From positions 4,447,409 to 4,511,408 of the forward strand of contig SDUX01000007.1 in assembly GCA_008729055.1 (NCBI GenBank): a DNA stretch of 64,000 nt, given 5' to 3'. The position numbers and the translations under genes were made by a program. Of this stretch, positions 20,996 through 29,984 are shown piece after piece; position 1 is the first letter of the stretch; the number at the start of each line of letters is the position of its first letter. Origin of the DNA: Pyropia haitanensis (taxonomy: Eukaryota > Rhodophyta > Bangiophyceae > Bangiales > Bangiaceae). A model generated the notes under the pieces. The model was not told the DNA's origin and did not search any database. It worked only from the letters and a program-made list of their open reading frames with translations.

Positions 20996-23373
20996 GCCGC
21001 CCCAGCGGTGGTTGCGGGGGGGGTCCGGGGGGGAGGGTGGCGGGCGGGGGTGGGGGAGGGAGCGTGGGCGGCGGGGGGGGAGGCGAGGGGGGTTTTCAAG
21101 CCAGCGGCGTAGCAGATGGAGCGGACGTTGGGAAGGGCGTGAGGCGTGTCCCGCGGGGTGCGGCGCCGCGAAAGAGCCGTAGCCACCGTCGGGGCATTGC
21201 GGGCGGCTGGCGGTGGGGGGTCTTGCGACGGTGGTGCGGTCCGCCCCGCCGTGGCGCAGCGCGCGATGGGTGTACCACCGGTCGGCCGCGCGCGCGCGGC
21301 GGCGACGCGCCCCTCCGCCGCACAGGGTGTGGCGTGCGCTCACCGCGCTGCTCGCTTGTCCGCCGCGCCGCCGCTCCCCGGTGGGTGGTAGCTTGCTGGA
21401 GGCGAGGCGACGACTGGCGTGGGCGGTGGCGGGCGGCCGGCGGTCGGGCGACCGCCGCTGTCGAGGCGTGGCGACGTTGCGCGACACCCCTTCCAGCCCG
21501 GCTCTTCCCCATTGCAGTCGCTGGTGGGGCCATGGCCCGTGGCGGGTGGGGGTGGTGGACGCGCACGGGGGGGGGGGCAGCAGGTGAGCAGTCGTGCCGG
21601 TGTGCGGGTGCCGTGATTGTGGCGGCTGTCGGGGTCGCCGCCGCCGCGTGCGGCGCGCGGGGTGTAGGCGGACCCTCCCGCCGCCTACCCACCTGCACGA
21701 TGCTGCGTCACCCGCGACGGCGCCATCGCCGCCGCGTTGGGACGGTTGGGGAGTGGATGGGAGGTTGTGGCCGGCTGGTGGGTCGTAGGTGCAGCGCCGG
21801 GGTGAGGGGAGTGGCGGTGACGCTGGGCTCTGCATGGCCGACCCCGCACCCGACGCGTCGCGGCTCCGCGCGCCGCCACGGCCAGCACTGACACAGGCGC
21901 CGCGTCCGCCATGGGCAGCGGCATGCTGCCATCACTCTCCACGCTCGCTGGCAGGGGGCGGCTGGGGGGGACACCCCTGTGCCTGCGTGGACGAACCACG
22001 TGGCAAGGACGGGCAGGCGGGCGGTCTGTGACTGACGCGTCGGGGGGGACCGCCGTGCGGGTGTCTGGAGGTGGCGGCGGCGCGGGCCGCCGCGCTGCGG
22101 GTACTTGTGCGGCTCGCGCCGCCAATGGACAAGGTTGACTGCAGCTCGCGGCGGTGCGCCGGCGGCGTCGGCCACCCAGGCCTGGCGGGCTAGCTACGGC
22201 ATGAGCCTGCCTCCCCAGACGTTGTACGCAGAGGTACAGCGGGCGGGAGGGGGGAGGTGCGGCCGCCGTCACCGCCGCAGCGGGGTTCGCACACGGATCG
22301 TCTGTCATCCCCGCTTGCCGCCGCTGCCGCAGGAACAAGCGCCGTGCGTCCGAGGGTGCCACCCCGCCGCACCGTTGTTTTTTTGCAATTATCCCGCCCG
22401 TGTGTGGCCGGAAACGAGTTCCGCGATCCGTGCGGTTTCCCGGTCACCCAACAGTGGCGGCTGCCCCCCCTTGCGCACGACCGCCTGTGGCTCTGTTTTT
22501 TTTCCCCACCGGACCGGCGGCGGCACCCCGACCGCTGGGCGGGTGGCGGCTCGTCCACCACTCCCGAGGGGCACACCGCCCACCGGCGGGGATCACCCGC
22601 AGATCCGCTGCGCGCCACGCGTCGGCGACGGTGGCGGCGGCCGCCCGCGCTGGCCGCCGCGCCGCCTCCGCCGCGTGTCCGCCGCCCCCCGGCCGCCGTC
22701 GCGGCGCTCCCATGCTGCCGCCACGCGCCACGCGCGCGCCCCGCCGGCGTGGCGGCGTGCCGCGCTCGGCACGGGCCCCCTCCCCGCACAGCGCCGCCAC
22801 GCCCGCCGTCGCGGTGCCGGCCGGCCATCCGCCCGTGTCGGCGGCAGCGTCGCGACGCGACCGGCCGTGGCCGCCGGTCCCCCCCCGTTTGGATGGCGCC
22901 TGCCCGCCCGCCGCCCCAGCGCCGCGCCCGCCGCGGCCGGCGGCCGCCCCCTCGTGCTGCGCGCCGGGCGGGTGCGGCGTGGTGCCGTGCACCGCCCCCC
23001 CCCCCCCCGCCCTCCCCCGTCTTGGTCCACCTCCATCCCCGTCCACCCACCCTCGGCTTCCCTACGCCCGGCCTCGTGGCCACCGCCGCCGCCACCCGAT
23101 GTTTGCCGGCCGCCGCCCGCGCGGCGTGCCCGCCGCCAGACGGGCGGCGCTGCCCCCCCCACACCACCGGCGGCGGGCGCAGCCGCGCTGTGCACGCGCG
23201 TCGGCGCTGCCGCGGCGGCGGCCGCTCCCGCCCGCCGCTGCCGCCGCCCGCTGGCAAGACGCGACGCTCGCGCGGCGGGGTCACGGCGAGGTCGGCGGCC
23301 ATGCCGGCCCGCCGTTTTCGCCGCGCCGCGCCGCGCCCGCCGCCGCCGCCGGTGGCGCCGCCCGGCTGCCGGC

Positions 23374-23406
<33 letters not shown>

Positions 23407-24120
23407 GCCGCGGCCGCCCGTGCCGCCGCGTCGGCCGGCCGCCCCCCCCGCGCGCGCGCGGGTGGCGCGCCGCACGAGCGGCGGCCGTGGCGGCTGCCGG
23501 CGGGCCGCCGCGTCGCGTCCAACGAGGTGCGCTGCCGCTGCGGTGGGTGGGCGGCGGCGGCGGCGGCGGCGGGGGGGGGGAGCGCGTGCACGGGGAGAGC
23601 GGCCGCCGTCGGGCGCGCCGCCCCCGTCCGCGCTGGCGCCGCTGCGGCAGACGGGCGGGCCGGCGGATGGCGGCGGGCGAGCGGTGGGGTGGTGGCCGGT
23701 GTCCCTGTCCCCGTGGCGGGGGGGGGGGGGGGGGGGGTGGGGGGGGAGTGCGGGGGCGGACCTCTTGCCGTGTCGCTCGAGCCCCGCCTGCGGTAGCCGC
23801 GCTTGCAGCGCGGGGCGGCGGGTGGCCGCTGCGCCGACCGCGGCGCTGCGGGCACACCGGGACTGGCGACGCGGCGGGCGGCGGCGTCGTCTGTGTGGGG
23901 CTCGTGGCGTGGCCGCTGTGGGCGAGCCCAGCGTCGGGTGGCGCTCGCTCGGCCGCGGTACAAAGCACGGGCGGGAGGCGATGGCGGAGATTGCAGCGGT
24001 CTCCTGGAGCGGTTTCGCCAAGCTCGGGTAGCTGCTCTGGTAGAGCTCGCCTCCGCTCCCCGCGGTCCTCCCCTGCCCCGCCGCCCTACCCAACGTGCGG
24101 CAGTCCCTCCACCGACGCAG
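20996..24120. other. 3.1 kb GC-rich stretch without a recognised gene
   Basis: Dense G/C runs and overlapping long frames on both strands with Pro/Ala/Arg/Gly translations only. An A/T-richer patch lies at about 22370-22510 (T runs with ATTATCCCG). Between 23970 and 24090 a + frame reads GLLERFRQARVAALVELASA, which might be an upstream PARP exon, but I cannot support its limits. Confidence 0.35.
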
Positions 24121-26011
24121 TATGGCGACCTTGACCCCCCCCCCACGGACGCCAAAGAGCCGGTGGCCCCCGAGGCAACAGACGCGACCGACGCCCCCCC
24201 CCCCGCCCCCCCCCCCTCGAAGTGGTGCAGCACGCCGTGGACCCCGACTGCCACGACGCGGCGGCCAAGGAGGTTGTCGGCAACTGGAGTGCGGTCCTCA
24301 ATTACACCGACGTCACGCCCGGGGCACACCAGCAACAAGTTTCGCCGCCTGCAGGTGCCGCGGCCGCGGGCGCCGGCGGCGGCCACGGCCGCCGGCGGCG
24401 GCCGCCGACGCTGCCACCAACGCTGGCGGCAATGGCAGCGACGGCGGGGACCGGGACGACGGCGGTGCCCCCCCCCCCACGTTTGGGACGTTCCAGCACT
24501 GGGGCCGCGTCGGCGAGGCGGGCCACGCCCTCCTCAGCCCCGCCACGACCGAGGCCGCCGCCGGCGCGGCGTGCGCCAAACCGTTTCTCCGCGTGTGCCG
24601 GCCGCCGCTGGGGGGAGACCCCGCTCGTGGCGCGCCCGGCAAAGTACGCGCTGATGGAGGTGCAGCCGACGAGGTGGACGAGGCCCGCCGCGACGCGCTC
24701 GGCGCCGCCCGCTTCATTGCCAGCGTCCGCGTCGTGGTGGTGTGCCAGTCGGCGCTGGACGAGCCGACGCTCCAGTTGATGGGCCTGATGTTTGATGAAG
24801 TCCGTCTTTCGGAGGGGGGGGGTGCGCGGGGTGCTTGTCCCCGTGGTCGCTGATGGCAGTCGTGCCCTACATGTGTGCACCATTGTGTGCAATCGCCAGA
24901 GTGAGACGAGTGTGCTGACAATCGTCTTCTCCTCTGCCCCTCTCCCTGCTGCTGCTCCCTTCCCCTTCCCGTCTTCCGCACGAACCAGGACATGATGCGG
25001 CACTCCATGAAGTCCTTTGACGTGGACCTTGACAAGATGCCCCTGGGCGTGTTCTCCCCCGCCCAAGTCGCCCGCGGCAGTGCAGTGACGGTGGAGCTGC
25101 GGGGCGTCCTGGGCGCCGGCGCCCCCTCTGACAGCCCCGAGTGAGCCAGCCTGGCCGGCCGCTTCGTCACAGTCATTCGGCACGCCTTTGGCCACCGCGT
25201 GCCGCCGCTCCTCAACACCCCCGCGGCGGTGCAGGCCAAGTCTGACATGGTCGCCGTCCTCTCGGACTTTTGAGGCCGCCCAGGCGCTGGCCGCCGCCGC
25301 CGACGAGGAGAACGCGCGGCCGCTGCCGCTCGCCCGGACCGCCGCGGCGGCCGACGCCAAGCCGTCGATGCCGCACCCGCTGGACGTCAAGTACGCCTCC
25401 CTCGGCGCCGCCATCACGCACCTGCCGCTCGGCCACCCCGAGCGCGCCTCCGTCCGCAAGTACTTGCACGCCACCCGCGGGCCGGCTGCGCTCGTCGACG
25501 TGTTCCGCGTCGACCACACCCGCGAGGCCACCCGCTACGCCGCTCAGAACGACGTCGACCCCGGCCGGCTCGTGTGGCACGGCACGCACTGCGCGGTGAG
25601 TGCGGCGATCACAACGTCGGGCCTGCGGGTGATGCCGCACAGCGGCGAGCGCGTCGGGCGGGGCTTCTGCCTGGCCGCTCAAAACGGCTGAGCAGCGACC
25701 ATGTGCGCGGCGCGCGCGATGGCCGGGCGGTCATGTTCCTCGTCGAGCGCGCGTTTTGCCGCAAGCACCGGATTTCCGCCGACAACCCGACGCTGGTGGA
25801 GGCGCCGCTGGGCACGCACTCGGTCGTCGCGACAGGCACGACCGACGCGCCGTCGTCGGGGGATGTGCTGGTGCAGCTGGACGGGCGGGAGGTGGTGGTG
25901 CCGCTCGCGCCGGCGGCGCCGACGGGCATCGAGTCCATGTTTAATGAGAGCGAGGACTTGCTGTACGGGATGAGCCAGGCACGGCTGCGGTACATTGTTG
26001 TGGTGCGGTAG
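24121..26011 (+). pseudogene. PARP2/3-like ADP-ribosyltransferase (WGR-regulatory-catalytic), frame broken
   Basis: Domains in PARP order: WGR (HAVDPDCHD, WSAVLNYTD, HTSNKFRRLQV, then HWGRVGEAGHALL and ARPAKYALMEV); the helical regulatory domain (LQLMGLMFDE, DLDKMPLGVFSPAQVARG, FVTVIRHAFGHRVPPLL); and the catalytic domain (VDVFRVDHTREATRY, RLVWHGTH, SGERVGRGFCLAAQN, APLGTHSVVATGT, LDGREVVVPL, ESEDLLYGMSQARLRYIVVV). A GT-AG intron at 24800-24988 joins FDE to DMMRHS in frame. Breaks occur at the C run near 24205, GGGG near 24320, near 24610 and 24665, an in-frame TGA at 25142, TTTT near 25268, and near 25685. Of the His-Tyr-Glu triad, His and Glu are kept, but the Tyr position is Cys (GRGFCLA). 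It is either a decaying gene or an error-affected one with altered activity. Confidence 0.6.
24800..24988 (+). other. Intron in the PARP-like gene
   Basis: 189 bp, starting GTCCG and ending CCAG. It contains the C/T-rich run CTCTGCCCCTCTCCCTG near its 3' end. Joining the flanks keeps frame and restores the conserved regulatory-domain order, GLMFDE then DMMRHSMKSFD. Confidence 0.6.
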
Positions 26012-27120
26012 GGGACACCGCCAAGGCCTAGCCGCGCTAGCGACTTTGGGTTCACCTGGGAAGCACCCTGCGTCCCGGGTCTCGTACATAAACAGGTGAA
26101 CAGCAGGGGCGACGCACTATATTCAATGCTTCTCGCCGCGCCTGCGCAGCGGCAGCTACCGGCGGCCGCCGGTGCGCGACCCCTAACCCTCGCCCCCCCC
26201 CCCCTTTGGCCAGAGGCGGCGACCCCACCAGCGGCCCGCGGCGGGCACCCAGCGGCTCGTTGTGGCGACACGGGCGGCGACGACGACGGCATCAGCGGCG
26301 GCAAGTAACAACGTGGGCTGTGGCGGTGGCAAGGACGACGGCGCAGACGGCCGTGCCGCCGGGGACCACCAGCCGCGAACACGCGGCGCTTCCCCCACCC
26401 AACATCCACGCGCTCCCACACCGCTGTCCCCCCTCACCCCCCCTAACCGTTTTGCCGCCCCGCCCACCACTGCAGGCCCGCTCCCCTTCCCGTGTAGGTT
26501 GACCCCTCCTCCGACGCTGCTGCTGGTGCTGACCGGACCCTCGCTGCGTCGCCCCCACCCGCTGAGAGTCCCGTAGCGAGCTACGGTATCGGCACAAGCC
26601 CTCCTCCGCGTCGTCCTCTACGTGACAGACTCCAAGGCGGCCCATCGCCCGCGCGAGGAGCGAGCCCGCGCCCCAGCGGACGGGATCTGCCGCGGCCCAG
26701 CGGCGGCCCGGTCCCCCCTCACCACCGGCCGCCGCCAGGCCGCTACTGCGGCGGGCCAACCCCGAGGCGCCCGCGGTCGTGCGTCACGTTTGAAACGGCC
26801 GGACGTGTGGCTGTACGTTCTGTCTGCTGTGCACTGTACAATGGGGCTGCAGGCCACACTGTTTGCTACGGACGGTGCACCCCCCACCACTCCGCCGAGA
26901 TCCGGAGGAGTACAGTACAGTACAAAGGCGTCCCGGGGCCCCCCCGACGTTGCACCTCTTTCTGTTGGGTCAAGTCACCGTTGCACGGCGGCGGCGCAGA
27001 ACAGTCGTGCGGCGGGGACGGTGCGTGCAAATGAGAGGACAACTCTAAAAACAGACCAGCGTCGGATCATGGATGACAGAGGTGCGCTGCGATTCGCCAG
27101 CGAGCCGTAACCCGCTGTAC
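26012..27120. other. Intergenic, transition to ordinary composition
   Basis: GC falls along this stretch. I see no conserved protein. There are short direct repeats (TACAGTACAGTACAAAG near 26912) and C-rich patches at 26185 and 26393-26470. Confidence 0.35.
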
Positions 27121-29132
27121 CGTCACTATTGACCGAATCCGCTACGCAACCGGGTTTGCGATATGTTTGTGATAAGTTCGGGCCGTCCGAAATCGGGCCC
27201 CATGGGGCCATTCTGGGGGGGTTGCGATGGACGTGTGTATGTGTGTATGGTGTGTAGGGTGTGTAGGGTGTGTATCCCTTTGTGATAAGCCCGGGATCGT
27301 CTCTCGCGATGGAGGTACGCCACGGACCGTTTCGACCAACCACCCAATCAGAGACTGATTTTGGTTCACGCATGGGCCAACCACAGTGCCTGCAGAAGGC
27401 TGACAGCACCCCTCGAGGGCGTCACAGCGGGGTGTTCTGATGGCCCATCGGCTGCCACGTCGCTCTTTTCCCCGCCACGTGGGCTCTCATCTGGTGCCAC
27501 GTGCACGTTTTATTTGTTGTTGTATCTTGATATAAGTAGCGGAGGTGGCCGCCCCCGTGGGCCGCCCCCCCTCACCACCCCACCGTAGCGGCGCCCAGCC
27601 CGCTGACGGTGGTGAGGGGGAGAGACCTACTCGCCTCTCGCACTGCCCCACAGCTCCACCGCCCGCCTACAAAACCGTGGCGTCGCCACCATCCTCCCCG
27701 CACCCCACCCCCGTCACCTACATCAACCCACCCCCCTCACCTACATCAACCCACCCCCCTCACCTACATAAACCCACTCCCCTCACCTACATCAACCCAC
27801 CCCCCTTCTCAAGCCTCACTCTCCACTCCTTGACGCCGCCTCCCATTTTGAACGCTGCTCTCTCTCTCCTGATCCCCTCACTTCTTGCCTCTGGATGCGT
27901 CAGCCAACTCCGGGCCGCACAGCATCACCAGCACCCTCCGTTCATGCCTCGTCTTCTTGACCGATCCACGCACAACAGATCCACACGCATGCAAAGAAAG
28001 AACAAACAAAGAACAAACCACGCAGCAAGACACGCGGCCAAACCACACAATTAGACACCACGATCCCATACACGCAGTGCGTGGCACCGGTGCACGAACA
28101 GATGCGCGCGTCTAAAACAATGGCAAGCTCCCTCCAGCTGCTCAGACCCCGGCGAGTCACCAAGAAGTCGCGCTAGCCCTACAAGTCTCTCATGACCTTA
28201 GAGCACGGTTGGACGAAGGTACACGTGCGCACCTGCAGCCGTGTCGCCAAACAGGGAAGTGACTTGATCCATTGGAAGGGTGTCGGGTACCTCGCGGGGA
28301 AAAGGCGAGGGGCGTGTGTGCAGGCGCGTTTCAACGTGGGGGACCGCGCCGACTTGGTGCGAGACGGCGAGTGGCGGTTGGAAACCAGTCCACAGCACGG
28401 CCTGCTCCGGGACGCGCGGCGTCTCGATTCTCAGCCTTCGGGATCGGACCTTCTAGAAGAAGAGTTTGGTGTTCAACTCCAAAGCCGTGGACGGCAAGTC
28501 TAACCCATGCTCTAATTCGTCACGTCTGCGACCTGCCTATTGGTTGATGAGCACGAAGCTCCTCCCCTCTTCTTACTTGGGGTGCATCCATGTGTTCCAT
28601 GAAGAGTACTGACGCTGCAACGCTTCTGGTAATTTGCTGTCTCCCAGATTGTCACTCGGCGACCTCACGGCGCGTCACGCGCCGCCGCGTGATCGTCGAA
28701 GTGCGGAGAGCTCCCGGAATTGCCCAGTCATACGTGCACCACGTGGCGACCAGCTGTTCGCGAGTGGACACAGCGAGGCACACGGGGCCCCCGGCTCAGG
28801 CCCCTGGAGGCTTGGGGAGTGCAGAGAGGCCACAGCCGAGCTGTAAGGAAGGCGGGTCTCTCGGATCCGTGCCTGAGCTGTTCTCTTCAAGGGACAGTTG
28901 ACTTGTACGGGCGATGCAGCCAATCGGAGGCCGATTTGGCAGTTCCGGCGCGGAGCACTCGTGACTCTCCGAGCGAGTCTTGCGGGCCCTGCGCGAAAAT
29001 TCTATCACAGGGGGATATCGAAAACGGGGTTGTGATAACTTGAACCCCCCCACTTGTATAGGGTTTCCTGGGGGGGTGTGTATGTGTGTAGGGTGTGTAG
29101 GCCTTGCGTAGCGGATTCGGTCAATAGTGACG
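27121..29132. mobile_element. 2.0-kb region bounded by 29-bp perfect inverted repeats
   Basis: The left end, 27121-27149 (CGTCACTATTGACCG...), and right end, 29104-29132, are exact reverse complements over 29 bp. Just inside both ends lie TTGTGATAA motifs (about 27169 and 27280; 29030) and GTGTGTATGTGTGTA/GTGTAGGG tracts (27232-27272 and 29075-29100). These are in the same direct orientation, not inverted. The interior has a TATA-like GATATAAG (27528), a 23-bp minisatellite and short ORFs of 60-170 codons without motifs. No transposase was recognised and no target-site duplication is obvious. A non-autonomous DNA transposon is the best reading. Confidence 0.6.
27715..27806. repeat. 23-bp minisatellite, four copies
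   Basis: CACCTACATCAACCCACCCC-type units begin at 27715, 27738, 27761 and 27784 with few changes. They lie inside the 27121-29132 element. Confidence 0.85.
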
Positions 29133-29984
29133 ACGCCTCAACGCGCGGTTGGACAACAGGTAAACTGCCCTGGTGCTGGCTGGCCCTGGCTGTCCGTTGC
29201 ACCCGCGACGGGACTGTTGGAGATACCCGTGTATCTGCCACCCAGTCGCGGGCCCAATGAGGGAGTCCCACCGCGTACAGTACATTGCTGTGAGCCCAAT
29301 ATCCGGATTTTGTGGGTCGGGTGCGCCGCGACGTCCCACCCCTCCTATGGGGGACGAACCACGCACCGCCTGCGGTTTCTCTGGCAGAGGGCGGCACGTC
29401 CCCTCTCCACCACTGTTCAAACCGCCCGAGGGGTGGGTGACGCCCAGTGGGCCGAGCTCGCTGCCCGGAAAACGGCCGGGGCGGTACCCACCCCGTGCCA
29501 CCTGAATTGGCCACACCCATAGGGTGTGAGTGGTGAGGGGGACCACGGAGGCCCCGGCAGCGTGGCCCCTGCGGCGAACCATGCGCGCCCGCGCGGCCGT
29601 GCGCGTGGCGCGGGGCTGGCCGTCACCACCCGCCGGCGGGCGCGCGTAGCGCGGGCTGGCCTACCCGGCGCTCGCGCCGGCGGGCGCGCCGGCACCGGCC
29701 CCCACCCACCGCTGCTGCCGCGACGGGACGGGCGCGCACGCGCAGGGGGGTGGCGCCGCCACGGCGGGCCAGCCGCCGCCGCTGCCGCCCTCCACACCGC
29801 CACGGTGGCAACCGGGCGCTCTCCTCGCGACACTCGCCGCTACGCAACTCTCCCTTTCCCCAGTGTACTCATCCTGGACCTGCCCCGACCCCCCCCGTTC
29901 CCGCCGCCGCCACCACCGCAGCCGCCTCCGTCATCGCGTGCCGCCGCCGGCTGCCCCTTCGTGGGGCCGCCTGCGCCCGCGCCC
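29133..29984. other. Intergenic upstream of the Pro-rich protein gene
   Basis: Ordinary composition to about 29550, then GC-rich. The + frame leading into the next gene is open from 29526, but its first 150 codons are low-complexity Arg/Ala/Pro. I therefore treat them as untranslated leader. Confidence 0.35.

Noticed and set aside
25141..25172. Mini-intron removing the TGA at 25142 (GTGAG...CACAG)
   Set aside because: Splicing it would put the following conserved IRHAFGHRVPPLL segment out of frame and remove part of the domain.
27232..27272. Telomere-like GTGTAGGG repeats
   Set aside because: Irregular, short and subterminal in an inverted-repeat element; no long uniform array.
28400..28500. 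Possible tRNA gene (GGTGTTCAACTCC resembles a B box)
   Set aside because: No matching A box or acceptor pairing at the right distance.
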